From Argopecten irradians (taxonomy: Eukaryota; Mollusca; Bivalvia; Pectinida; Pectinidae): a stretch of DNA of 64,000 nucleotides. The DNA lies in contig NC_091147.1 in the NCBI RefSeq assembly GCF_041381155.1, positions 34,676,909 to 34,740,908 of the forward strand, given 5' to 3'. The position numbers and the translations under genes are program-made. The notes beneath the pieces were generated by a model. That model worked only from the letters and a program-made list of their open reading frames with translations. It ran no database searches and was not told the DNA's origin. Positions 52,094-64,000 of the stretch are shown one piece after another (position 1 is the first letter of the stretch; every line of letters starts with the position of its first letter).

Positions 52094-55000
52094 ATGACCA
52101 TTGTTATGAGAGGGAGTCCAGCTGGGGGAGACTCCCCCCAAGACAACACACAACAACAGCAGCCACAGGGGGGAGGCCAACAGCCACAGGCCGGACAAGC
52201 AGGAACTGCGGCACAACCTCCACAACAACCACCTCAACCCTCAGGCTCCTCTCAGCAGCCACAACAGCCCAGCCCAGGACAGTCCTCGACCAGCACTGAT
52301 GTGGACGGTAGTCAGGATGACACCACCATGGTTGGTATTGACCTTGTCGAAGGTCAGGTACCAGATTTCCCTGTTCAGGAGTTGTCCAGACTTGATGAAA
52401 TGATCAATCGTCCTAGATGGGTTGTACCTGTTCTTCCAAAAGGAGAACTTGAGGTGCTTCTAGATGCTGCAATTAAGCTTTGCAAAGAAAGTAAGTTTAA
52501 GTGCTGTTTTGTATAAAATTTTGAAAAATCTTGAAAAAAATACTATTTGCTAGTGGAGGTCAACACGAATTATAAATGCCTCTCTTGACAAAATTTCTGA
52601 TTTTATAAAACTAAAGTTAAAGGAAGTTTTTATATTGCATAAATGCTATTATTTGTAGGTAACATCAATCACTGTGGATAAAAGTTTTGTTGATTCATTT
52701 AATTTCTATAAAATAATTGTACAATGAAATTACAGAGCTGGATACCAGGAGTGAACATTGCCAGAGATTTTTTAGAGAAGGCTTGAACACCTCCTTCACC
52801 AAAATTATGACTGATGAAGCAGTGAGCGGGTGGAAATATGAAATTCATGTAAGTTATTGTTAGTTAGAAGTTTCACACTGCCCGCAGTTAAATTGTTCAC
52901 TCATTCATCCCATGAAGACAATTGAACAGTCCATTATGAATTTTTCAGGGATGAGTTATTTATGATTCTCATTCTATACAGGCCAGAAGTTCAAAGGCAG
53001 TGATTAATCTAAATTATTTTTCACATGTCTTTTTCATCAGTGTTGCCAAACAAAAACAAAAAGTAAAAATTCAAATTGAACCAGTTTAAGAAACTGTATG
53101 TGTCTTTCCAAAATTCCATGTGATAGACAACTTGTTGCATAATTGAATAGACTAAAATTTTGATAGATGGTATGCCATATCCTCTGTTGATCACCTTTTA
53201 CAGAGATGTATTTTGAAGAATGCAGAAAAGATGATTGAGTTAGCTGTTGCTAAATTAGCAGATGATTGGTTCCCTCTTCTGGAATTACTGGCCATGGTTT
53301 TAAACCCTGTGTGCAAGTGAGTATCAACCAAGGGATGTAAAAAATAAAATGCATTTTACTTCAGTTTTGGTAACATTATCATGTAAGACTTTATATGGAA
53401 ATGTGTATAGCTTAATTCTGCTACGTTTGTGTGGATCTTGTGATCATTTGTTGTTAAAGCAATCCACACTTTTAAAATTTATCAAGTTGAAAACATTTTT
53501 TTTTTGTTAAAATGCTATATTCAGCGTTGTTAGCACCCCTCCACCTATAAACACCTTTCCCCTCTTTTGGAGGAGTTGGAAGTTATAGAAAAAAATTATG
53601 TACATTTTGGTGAACTAGCAAAGTTAAGACATCACATATTAATTTTTGGATGCAAAGATATATACAGTTATATCATCAAGAATATAGCCATGGAAAGATT
53701 ATTTGAAATGTAAATATGTAACATGACTTTTTAGGTTCCACACCTACAATGGGACTCGGCCTTCTGAGAGTGTTCCCCCTAACACTACGATCGCTGATGA
53801 TGTGTTGTTTGCTCGACCACCCGACCCACGTACACCAAGGGTAAGTGACGTATATCTATAAGTAAAAGATTGATTAAATTTAAATCTTACCGTAATATTT
53901 AAATAGGGAGTGCACATCATTTATTCCATAATATACTCTAAAATCATAGCATTTATTTACAGTTGTTAACAGTGTCAGTAAATTATTTTGTCTTTTTAAA
54001 ATCATTTTAAAATCTGATACCTGTTCATTATTTTTGTGCTGTCAAATGTAAGGGCAGATGTGAATAAATTTTACTAAATGATTTATTAGAATTGAGATAA
54101 ATTTACTTAATTTGGGGGTTCAATATCGGAAACACGCTTTTACAAAATTTTGCCTTGTACATGAAATAGTGATTCAAAGACAGCATGAAAAGTGCTAAAA
54201 TGAAATATTTGCTAATATTTGTATATACAGTATTGTATGAATAATGTTATTGTTTGTAGGGCTGGTTGGTGGACCTTGTGAACAAGTTTGGAACGATGGA
54301 TGGATTTGCGATGCTGTTGGAGCGTTTCACTGGAGGCCCACAGCTGTCTGTCCCTGTCATCGCTTCTCTCATTAAGTATGTTGTGTTTGACAGTCTTTTA
54401 ACAAAATCTTACATCATCACTAGAAAATACATTGGATTAAGACTAAAATATTTCTGAATAAAGAAATTTTATAGTAAAACAAATCTTGACCAAGTGGGGT
54501 TTTTTGGGGTTTTTTTTTTTTTTTTCAAAAATATCAAGTGCTTAATATTCTGTTCGCTGTGCTCAATTATGTAGACATAAATTATAAAGTTTTTAGTGCA
54601 ATAAAGTTTTTTTATTTCATTTTTCATTTTCATCAAATATTTATCCTATATTTTCTTGACAGGCCGTTTGGACAGTGTGCCGAGGTGTTGACCCCTCACT
54701 GCGTGGAGAAATTCTTTATGCCTATTGTTGTAAGTATTGTATGTTAAAAATTGTCTACATTACAAACAAATGGGTTTTTTTTCTTTTTCTGTTAAAAGTC
54801 TTAAGTTTGCTTAAAAAATTATTATATGAAATGAACAAAATCTTTGCAATGGGAAATGCATAAAAAATGTTTTGTTACTATTGGCATTTTAGCTGTTGCT
54901 CATATATCTGTTAAATATTAAATTACACTATAAACAGGCTATTGTGCCAAAATTCCTGGATTCCTTGACGGACGAGGAATTGAAGAAGGAGTCAAAAACA

Positions 55001-58000
55001 GAAGCAAAGAACGATGCTCTCTCATCTATAATCAAAGCTCTAAAACAACTAGTGTACCGACTTCCCAACCAGGAGGAGAAAATCAAAGCTCTAGAAACCT
55101 TCAGACTCAAGATGATACTGCGGTAAGTTACAAGGAGAATAGAGATAATTTAGGCGACGTTGAGAGCCTTTAGATTTCAGGTGGCAGGTAACAAAATTGT
55201 TTTATCTGATTCAGTGTTGCGTTTCTATATATTACTATTTTGTCCACCCAACTATACAAGTTTTCTACAACCCTGCTGTTATGTTATTAGTAAGGTTAGG
55301 TATTCAGTTGTCCAAGTTTAAAATTTTGAATAAAAAATTAATGGTTATTAATCAAAATAAATGATTCCAGTTTTTTCTAAAAACCATTAGGGCTGTTCCA
55401 GAAAAACATATATGGTAGGGGGGGAAGGCACTTTGAAATTGGGAGACCCACAGATAGAAGCGATTTTCAATTTTGTTGACCCCTCCACATATCTCTTTTT
55501 TTGTGAACGAGACTATGGCATAGAAGTGATTTAATTTTTTGTTTTGTTCCAAAGACATCTGGACATTCACACTTAGCTTGTGAAATGCCACTTTTTCCTC
55601 GACTTAATACCAGTGAATCTAAATAAAGATCTATTGATGACAAATGTATTTTACCAAAACTGTTTCTCTGTACCATTGCCAAGTTTGATTGAATATAATA
55701 TGTTTTAAATAAATAGTTATTTTTGTAGTTGGGATGACTGACAGAAACATTATAAAACACAAATTTTGCATTTTATTTCAAGAGGTTACAAATGCTTCAG
55801 ATCGACCCACCCAAAGAAGTGATTTTATTGAAACGTCACCCTGACACAGAATTGATTTTATTTTGAACCCACCATGGCACATACTATTTTTTAAAGTGCC
55901 TTCCCTGGGTGCCATATATGTTTTGCTGGAACAGCCCTTACATAATAATGCATCTCCAAATTAATTGTTATTTTCATCTCTACGGTGGACCTTTGATAAT
56001 CTGGGCACCGATAGTTTGGACGGAAATGTTTGGAAAATTCTTATCACGGATTGTTTAGACTGGGAACGAAGGTGTTTTGGCTATAGAGGGTTCAATGTTT
56101 TTATTCAAGCTCTAGAAGTCTATCTTATTTTTTTCTGAGTAAAGAGCATCATCATTACCCATTTCTATACAAACTGATATTCTGACATTTCAACACAGGT
56201 TGTTGAAGATTTCATCCTTCAATGGTAAGATGAATGCCCTGAATGAAGTGAATAAGGTGATCGCCAATGTGTCCTTCCAGTCAAGCCGACATTCACAGGT
56301 TGATGAAGATGAATGGTTAACAGCAGAGAAAATGGCGGTAAGCTGATATTTTAAGTTTATGTAGGCCTTGTAACCTCTGAGGGAGAGATAAATGAAAAAT
56401 GATGAAAATCAACAAAATCGTATAGATAGCACAGAAGAAAACAATATACTGTGTGGGCTTTAAATTTTTAAATTTAAATTCTGGGGTCAAAACTTCGCTG
56501 TTTACTTTATGAGACATATATATGCATAGGTTAAATTTTGCTGTTCACTACTATATCAAGATACGGGAATGAAAATCTGAATATTTCGCTAGTGCTTAGA
56601 ATTTCAGTGAAACTGCAAATATAGTGAAAATGAATCAGCCACAAAATTTAACTACTATACAGTACTAAAAATTAGCTGTTGAAATAAGTTAAACCGATGA
56701 TGACTACAATATAAAAGATAAACACGCAATATTCCTGATGACTTTGTTGTACTGAGATAGGTATTTGTTTCGCAATTAGATGAATAAATTCTTTTGCTAT
56801 TGTATGTTTACTTGATTGGATTCGATGTTGTATATTTTACTATAGGAATGGATACAGAATAACCACGTGTTGACGATCGTGCTCGGGGACAGTCTACATC
56901 AGCCCCAGTATGTAGAGAAACTGGAGAAAATCTTGCGTTTTATGATCAAGGAGAAAGCTCTGACAGGAAGCGACCTCGATACATTATGGGAGGCTCAGGT
57001 AAATATCCAAACAACTCATCACCCCTGAAGACACATATGAACTTTTCTAATTCAAAGTCTAGAAGAGTTCACTATGAATCATCAGGGATCAGTGAGTGAA
57101 TGGAATGCAGTCAAGTTACACTTAGCATTAAACAACAACAAAAAATTAATGAAGTTATACCTGAGGGAGTGAAAAATTCACCTGCAGTGTGTCTTCTCTA
57201 TCATTTCAAGGTATTCCTTTTTGTAAAAGATTTCTTGTCCAAATTATAGTTTTTGTCTTATTGTTGTCCATAAACATGGACTATTGACGAAACATTATCT
57301 TCAGGATTGAAACCGAAATTGAAACAAAAGTGAAAAGTCAAATTTAATTAAGCTTTGCTAATGTTTTCCTTTTGTGTTCAAGCTCTCTCCACAAAGTAAA
57401 GATGACCCCATATTTCAAGAGAAGATTTTTCTTTTGACATGAATATTGAAGTATTAGAAAAGCGAAGAAAAATAATAATACCAAAATGAAAATGCTACTT
57501 GTGTGCTCAATTTGTGTTGTGTTGGCTTTTATCTGCAATTTTTCATAGCAAAAGTTTTATTGTATTTCAGTCTGGCAAACATGATGCTATTGTGAAAAAT
57601 GTACATGATTTGCTAGCAAAGTTGGCATGGGACTTTTCACCAGAACAGCTAGACCATCTGTTTGAAGCTTTCCAGGTAAATCGAACATTTTGTAAAAAGC
57701 TTAGTGTTTGAACTTTTTGCCTGCTATTTTGTATTTGCTTCAAAATATCAGTGACTTATTTTAATACAGCTTTGGGTTGAATTTTATGTCATGCTTCTTG
57801 ATAGGAGGTTCTTAACTCATTTACCCCTGAAATTTCACAATGGACTGGTCTATTCTTTGATTTAGAAGAGTCCAATTGTGTCCTCAGGGATGAATGAGTT
57901 TACTTCATTGATAATTTAATGGTCAAAGAGGTATTTTGATTTGAATTTTATGACATGTTCCTTGATAGAAGGTTCTTATTAGATAACGAGCTAGAATGTC

Positions 58001-61000
58001 AACATATACGAATGGATGAATCTACCTAGATCTACAAAAAAGTATATCTTACTTTAATACTGGTGTGTTTATATTGAGTGTTTTGGATTTGTAGGGGAGT
58101 TGGACTCAAGCTTCCAAGAAACAACGAGAGAAGCTACTGGAGCTGATCCGTAGACTAGCAGAGGACGATAAGGAAGGCGTGATGGCTCACAAGGTCCTGG
58201 GGTTGTTGTGGAATCTGGCACATAGTGAAGATGTACCGACAGAAATCATGGACCAAGCCCTCAATGCTCACATCAAAATCCTGGATTACAGCTGTTCTCA
58301 GGTATGAGACATATTGGTCGATGTCAAACTAACATGGTCAACTATTCCTAGTAAGGCAAATATCGTTCTTAATTATTAGAAATGTACTTATTTTAGCAGT
58401 GTTTTTTTAGTGCTTTCCCCATAATTGAAACACTTATTCATGTACAGGGCTAAATTTTGTAAAAGGGTATTTCTAGTAGTGAATAACCAGGAAGCAGGAA
58501 TTAATATCTGTGATAACAAATGATTATCTACTGTTTTTTGCATTTAAGCTAAATTTTGACTTCACTTTAATATTCACACAAATTGATTATATTGGTCTCA
58601 CTTATGAATGACATATACCTAAAATGATAATCGTTTTCTTTTCTCCCAAAGGACCGAGACACACAGAAGATGACCTGGATAACCAAGTTTGTGGAGGAAC
58701 TCAAAAATGACAAATGGGTGCTGCCCTCCCTCAAGCAGATCCGAGAAATTTGTCAGCTGTTTCCCGAGGTAAGATGAGATGAAACAAAACCTTGTTACTC
58801 TTACTGAATTTAGTGTATTCCACAAAACTTTGTTACATTTTCACTCAACTTATTCTGAAGTTGAATTTTCTGCTACATTTTCACTCAACTTATTCTGAAG
58901 TTGATTTTTCTGTCATGGTATTCATTATTTGAATAAGTATGAAAAAAGTATCAGATTTTATTTCTTTACATGACTTGCAAGATATGTCCTGACAGTAGGC
59001 AAGTGTTTTTATGTTCATGCAAAAATAAGTGATGGCGGCAGCTATTGGTACCAATGTCTGTCCTGTGGCGTCAGCTATTGGTACCAATGTCTGTCCTGTC
59101 GCTTCATATCAAAAGCATCCTTGAGACTAGGATCAAATTTCATTGTAGTTACATATGCTGTTTCTGTATACTGTAATCTAACATTCTTTTGCATGCGATT
59201 GAATTTTGCGTCGCTTGTAAATCCACAAAAGATTCTCTTTGTAAATAAATATTTACTTATTTTACTTTGAAAAGAATTTCCATCCAGTGTTATATTTTGC
59301 TAATGCGAAAATTAGGAGCCGGGAAAGAAAGTTGCTTTAAGGTATTTTGAATCTGGCCGCCAGTTGATATTTAAGGATTAACGTGAATAGATTTTTTATG
59401 TTATGGAGATATAACACAAAAATCTGAGTGTACTCTAAATAAACCGTGAAACGGTTTATGATGAGAGCCAATGAAAATGCTCGTAACAAGCAAAATTGAA
59501 TTATTAATATTTAATTCTACCCCTATGCAGGCTCCACAGAACTTTCCCCACCCACCTCAAAGGACACCACATGTATACTACAGGAATATGGTGATCAGTC
59601 AGCTACAGAGTAACCACTCTATCGTCATGTTACTGGCACAGAACCTCTCCTCATACATGACCAAGGCCAGGGCCTATGCAAAAGGTGAGTCAACCATTGT
59701 AGTTCGAGAATGACAAAACAGCAAAGGAAACTGACGTATAACCAGTCGTTAATTCTGCTGTCAGTATAATGTGAACCGCTGAGGTGTGTTGCTTAATGTT
59801 TTTAACAGCATGCTTCCATAATATAACACGATAAAAAGGGCAAGAATTCCACGATAAAAAGGGCAAGAATTCCACGATAAAAAGGGCAAGAATTCCACGA
59901 TAAAAAGGGCAAGAATTCCATGATAAAAAGGGCAGGAATTCCACGATACAAGAAAACACAACACGAACATACCGCAGTCTCCCAAAACATGCACCGCGCA
60001 ATTAACACACACCATATACATGAGAGGCCATCTTTACATGACCCTGGTTGTTAACAGGACGTTAATTAATCAAGCAAACAAACTAAACATGATTAATGAA
60101 GAAGAAAAAAATGAAAAATGTTGAAAGTTTATGCAGAGATTCCCAAAAAAGTATAGACATGAATTAAGAAAGAGTTTGAGCCACAGCTGATATTTGAGCG
60201 CAATATGGCTTAAATTCATCAAATCTGTAATTAAAGTTTAAAAGTTTTCTATGGACAAAGTGTCACTATCATAGTCTTAATACTGTAATTAATACACAGA
60301 TTTATATTTATTTAAGAATTGTTGATATACTAATTTCTCAGGTTTCTTTTTACAAATCGACTGTTTGTTTGTGATTTCAGAGTTTCCAGAATCGGATTCT
60401 GCAAACATCTTGCCAGATGGCCGATTTAATCACATATTACAGATTCAAGAAAGGTTGCGGTTTTTAAGGCGAGTATAGAAATATGATAGTAAAAAAAAGT
60501 GTTAAGAATGGAACATTTTATCTGAAGCATAGTCCAACAAACAAAGTGGGAGACACATTGTTTTTGTTCTTTATTGGTTTTACTCTGTTGAAGCTGCATT
60601 GAGTTGTAGAAAAAAATTAAAAGAAGCATGTTTTTCTGAGTCTTGAAGCTGCATTGAGTTGTAGAAAAAAATTAAAAGAAGCATGTTTTTCTGAGTCTGG
60701 TAATGAAAGAAAACACTAATCATCAGTCCCTATTTGCTAGCAACATTGAGTTGTAGCAAAAAAGTTAAAATGAAAGTCCAAAATGTAAAGACAAATGATG
60801 ATATTGAGGCTTAATGCTTTCATGACATATGTTTGCAGATTCCTATTGAAGGATGGCCAATTGTGGCTTTGTGAGTCGCAGGCGAGACAGATTTGGCAGT
60901 GTCTGGCTGAGAATGCCATCTACACTACAGATAGAGAGTCCTGCTTCAAATGGTTTGCTAAGGTAAATATTATCAAGGAATAGCTATTGAATCCTTGTAC

Positions 61001-63751
61001 AGCAGTGGGAGGGAGTAAGTATTTTCCATATTTTTACAAGAATAAGCCACACCTTTTTCACCTGGAAATGGCAGATGCGTCTTTTGCATGAACAAAAACT
61101 ACAAACAGACAGTAATTTGAAAAAAAAAAAGTTTTTAATTCGAAAGAAAGGCTTATGCAACTTATACGCTGGAAAATGGGGTAATGTAGCTATTATTGCC
61201 TAGATGTCTTGTTTTCAAATTCAGCTGTACATCTTCCCTATCCAAGGATTAAAGGGTACATTGAATGCAATAGCTGTCATCCCCGTGAAACCAGCCAAGG
61301 AATAATTGGTCATGACAGAAATGAACACATTACATGACTTAATACAATTAATCTTATATTGCAGTTGATGGGGGAGGAACCAGACTTGGACCCAGAAATC
61401 ACTCGAGATTTCTTCGAACAAAATATTCTTCAGCTGGATCCCAGTCTCCTAACAGAAAATGGAATGAAGTAAGTGATATTGTGTAACTTCCTAATATACA
61501 ACTCCTATCAAAAGGCTACATATCCTTGGGACAACTGAAAGAAGGGAAGCAAATGAAAGACAAACTGATAGCCAGACAATCGTCTGGAAACCAACTTTCT
61601 TTCACAGCTATTCAATTTTGCAATTTCTTTTTCAAAACAAGTTTGCGAAGATAAACATTACCAAATTTTAAAAAGAAAAGAATCTCTATCAATATAAGTG
61701 ATGCAGATATTTTAAGTCACATTGATTAACTTGAGTGAATTTTCTGTAATTGCGAAAATTGCGAAAGTAATTGTTTGTGAAAGACATTTGCTTTACAGTA
61801 AGCTTCAAAGAAGTTTAGATAAAACTGTGTTGAACTTCAATGTTTTAAATCTCTAAGACTTGAACATACTTTAATATTTGTTTTATCGTTTACAGTTGTT
61901 TTGAGAGGTTCTTCAAGAATGTGAATGTGAAGGAGAGTAAACTGATTGCTAAACGGCGAGGAGGTCACATGATGGATGACATGGAGCTCATTGGTTTAGA
62001 CTACATGTGGAGAGTAAGTCTTCAGGGACATTGACCCCTGGAAATTCATAATGAAAACTCTTTTTCTTTGAATTAAAAGAGTTCAAGTGTGTCTTCAGGG
62101 GTTGAATGAGTTAATTGCAAAAGATTTATTAATGATTGTTATTAATTGACAAGTTTTCAAGATTGAAGTCTTCTGCAAAATTTGTCATGCTGTTTTCTAA
62201 GTAAAGGGAATGAAATGCAATAGTAAAGAATGCTATCAGTTTAATATAAAGATTGTTTTGATGTGTCAGATTTTTTGTTGTATCAGAAAAAAAAGTTGGA
62301 CTATGGTATTATTGTTAGCTTATTTTAAAAGAAAAATGTATTTTATGTTTATTCACTTCTAAGTCTCGTAATAAATGACATTCGTGAGTAGAATACATTC
62401 ATAAAACTTTATGTTCCAAAGAATTGAAAGAACTGATAAAAGAATTCTATGGATGAATGGGATGGCTCTTTTGTTGAAATTTGGGTGATGGAAGGGATGC
62501 ATCTCCATATTTAGAAATTATTTTGAAATAGCCCATATTCATACTCTGAAATCTGTATTATATTTCAGGTTGTGTTGTTGAGTCCAGATGATGTGTCTAA
62601 CAAAGCTATTTTATTACTCAAAGACATTTTCACAAACTTGGGTCCACGTTTGTTACAAAACCAAGTGGAAATCCACGAAGACTTTATCCAGTCGTGTATC
62701 GATAGACTTAAAGCTATATATGATACTGTGAGTGTGCTGGAGAAGGATAAAGACAGTACGAACCGTGTAATGCAGGAAACGACGCGAATGGTTCGTGTTC
62801 TTACTGTGTTAAAGGAATACGTCGGGGAGTGTGATGAGGCGTACAATGAGGAGAGGACCATCCTTCCACTCAGTCGGTAAGTCGTCCGGATTCTTCGCAA
62901 TTACCTGTTATTTTTGCAGGAATTATATTTCATGATATGCTATGGTCACAAAAATTTGAATTACGAAATTTTAATAGATGGTTGTATCATGTATACTCTT
63001 ACAGCTGTATTGCAGTAAAATTTTATTTTCTTGTTCAAATCATGAAAAATTTAACTTACCTGAGTATTTTTTATGGGATCTTTTTTTTCTTTTCCAATTA
63101 AGACACAAGAATACTTCTCAAAGATACCATTGAAAAATCATTGAACATTTTGGAAACTAATTTGACAGAAATGTGGCAAAACTCAAAGGCTGAGAGATTT
63201 CATTATGAATTCTTAGGATTGCATGAGTTAATATGTCATTGCTTGTGAAAGGCTCTGGATGAGCTGTCTATATGAAGATTATGACAAGGAAAACAGTCTC
63301 CATATCACAACTTATTTAGCAAAATTATATTTCTGGTAAATCATGGCTTACTAATTTGAAGTTTGAGCATTAATAAAGCTTGACTTCAAGTTGTGTACTT
63401 GAATATATCATGAAATCTTAAATTGGACCAGGACAAAAAAATGTTTATTTTACTTGCATATTATCAGAATATATAATATGTACTCCATTACTTATTGTTT
63501 CTTTACACTTCAGCGCTTGCCGAGGGAGATTGGTGTCTTTGATATTACGATTTCCAAGTCAAGGTCGCCAGCCAGATGACCTTGACATCTGGTCACACAC
63601 TAACGACACTGTGGGTGCAATACGTAGACAGGTTTTAAACCGGGTCAAGGCCGCCAGCAACATCAAAGTAGATTTATATGCAAACGGGGAAATCCTTGAT
63701 CCAGCAGAAGACAAGCGACTCATCTCGCAGGTTCCCCTCCGGGACAAAACT
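52094..63751 (+). CDS. USP9X: USP9X/FAF-type ubiquitin hydrolase, N-terminal 984 codons (partial)
   Basis: Exons: 52094-52490, 52736-52848, 53204-53316, 53735-53840, 54260-54375, 54663-54729, 54938-55122, 56199-56337, 56846-56998, 57571-57675, 58095-58301, 58652-58768, 59531-59684, 60381-60468, 60839-60962, 61365-61468, 61896-62013, 62569-62876, 63514-63751; then off the window in phase 0. Together they give one 2952-base frame. After a Gln/Pro-rich start the protein follows human USP9X closely: [82 protein letters not shown]. Most is helical armadillo/HEAT-like scaffold; the last exon ([12 protein letters not shown] to PLRDKT) is the ubiquitin-like domain. The Cys/His catalytic domain lies downstream, outside. 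The ATG at 52094 follows an in-exon leader with acceptor TTTTGCAG ending at 52075, so a 5' non-coding exon exists upstream. The intron after exon 14 uses a GC donor. Confidence 0.96.
52898..52957. mobile_element. Palindromic mini-element, USP9X intron
   Basis: CACTCATTCATCCCATGAAG to GTCCATTATGAATTTTTCAG and GGATGAGTTA; a shortened member of the 39452-39536 family. Confidence 0.6.
55390..55937. mobile_element. PIF/Harbinger-like MITE, 548 bp, USP9X intron
   Basis: Inverted ends GGGCTGTTCCAGAAAAACAT and, reversed, GGGCTGTTCCAGCAAAACAT extend for about 50 bases (ATATATGG, GAAGGCACTTT). TTA flanks both sides (55387-55389, 55938-55940), the 3-base target typical of PIF/Harbinger. No transposase frame. 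Confidence 0.8.
57013..57099. mobile_element. Palindromic mini-element, USP9X intron
   Basis: ACTCATCACCCCTGAAGACA, then CTAGAAGAGTTCACTATGAA and AGTGAGTGAA; 39452-39536 family. Confidence 0.65.
57813..57900. mobile_element. Palindromic mini-element, USP9X intron, opposite orientation
   Basis: AACTCATTTACCCCTGAAAT, then GAAGAGTCCAATTGTGTCCT and CAGGGATGAATGAGTT. Confidence 0.65.
58820..59100. repeat. Two short tandem duplications in a USP9X intron
   Basis: ACATTTTCACTCAACTTATT plus CTGAAGTTGA is doubled at about 58832-58910. GTCAGCTATTGGTACC plus AATGTCTGTCCTGT is doubled at about 59038-59100. Confidence 0.7.
59752..60090 (+). mobile_element. SINE-like retroposon with internal 23-bp minisatellite
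   Basis: Same family as 12160-12540 (CAGTATAATGTGAACCGC, CGCAGTCTCCCAAAACATGC, GACCCTGGTTGTTAACAGG). At 59828-59945 it holds five units of ACGATAAAAAGGGCAAGAAT plus TCC where the other copy has one. It lies in a USP9X intron. Confidence 0.75.
60585..60700. repeat. Tandem duplication of about 54 bp
   Basis: GAAGCTGCATTGAGTTGTAG, AAAAAAATTAAAAGAAGCAT, GTTTTTCTGAGTCT occurs twice back to back with almost no change, so it is recent. A third partial ATTGAGTTGTAG is at about 60744. Confidence 0.75.
62023..62112. mobile_element. Palindromic mini-element next to a USP9X donor
   Basis: CATTGACCCCTGGAAATTCA, then AAAGAGTTCAAGTGTGTCTT and CAGGGGTTGAATGAGT. It starts within about 10 bases of the donor after 62013. 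Confidence 0.6.
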
Positions 63752-64000
63752 GTAAGTCGCTTCAGTTTCTTGATTTGTTTGTAAGACTTCAAATAATTTA
63801 TTAAGTGACAGTTGGTTGGGCTACTGTCGGCTGTCACTGGGTAGTTGGGAGTTACTGGACATAATGATGTATTTTGTGTTGAAGAACTACAAATAATTTA
63901 GACATTTCTTATTTCATATCTATCAAACTTTTGTGATTATATCAGTGATAACCAGTTGTATAGTAAACGTGATACAATTAATGTTGTGTATAGGATTAAT

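Noticed and set aside
54266-54457. Separate small gene at the USP9X exon 54260-54375
   Set aside because: The frame is an internal USP9X exon read through its donor GTATGT into the intron.
59690-60021. Minus-strand frames with repeated [13 protein letters not shown]
   Set aside because: Translations of the 23-bp minisatellite inside a SINE-like element.

Overview
The window is AT-rich animal DNA with split genes, GT-AG introns and very dense short interspersed repeats. A tRNA-derived SINE of the molluscan V-SINE (RUDI-like) type, a terminal-inverted-repeat family opening AGATGCTCCACCGC, and the gene content all point to a bivalve mollusc. I think a scallop (Pectinidae) most likely, but that is inference from repeat style rather than a search result.

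Four protein-coding loci can be supported. (1) 5723-6964, plus strand: an intronless serpin with a signal peptide, a Met-Met-Lys-Arg/Ser reactive-site loop and a C-terminal RDEL, which suggests an ER-retained inhibitor of proprotein convertases. (2) 13262-21458, plus strand: a secreted protein built from phase-1 exons. These are a signal-peptide exon, then SUEL/Gal-lectin and farnesoic-acid-methyltransferase-like (FAMeT) domains in the order SUEL-FAMeT-FAMeT-SUEL-FAMeT-FAMeT. The array arose by a 2.48-kb tandem duplication. One FAMeT exon carries a 13-bp frame-changing insertion, and two truncated FAMeT remnants precede the SUEL exons. (3) 46895-27093, minus strand: a complete PCCA gene (propionyl-CoA carboxylase alpha chain) whose 23 coding exons join into one 733-residue frame. 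(4) 52094 to beyond the right edge, plus strand: the first 19 coding exons (984 codons) of a USP9X/FAF-type ubiquitin hydrolase. It stops after the ubiquitin-like domain, so the catalytic domain lies outside the window. PCCA and the USP9X homologue are transcribed divergently with about 5.2 kb between their start codons.

The remainder is repeat-rich intergenic and intronic DNA: several families of non-autonomous DNA transposons (some nested), SINEs, a 450-bp family with five copies, and more than ten minisatellites. The most unusual are in PCCA. A 45-bp minisatellite in intron 16 is made of copies of the exon 16 end with its splice donor. A 101-bp duplication before exon 21 copies that exon's splice acceptor and first codons. 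At the left end, an array of hairpin-forming units lies in an 844-bp insert bounded by a 35-bp direct duplication. No retrovirus-like element, Polinton or CRISPR array was recognised.

The four genes have no evident common pathway. The first two are secretory-pathway proteins of the lineage-specific, fast-changing kind; the other two are conserved housekeeping genes (mitochondrial propionate metabolism, deubiquitination). All exon boundaries were read by eye from splice signals and frame continuity, so single-base errors are possible.
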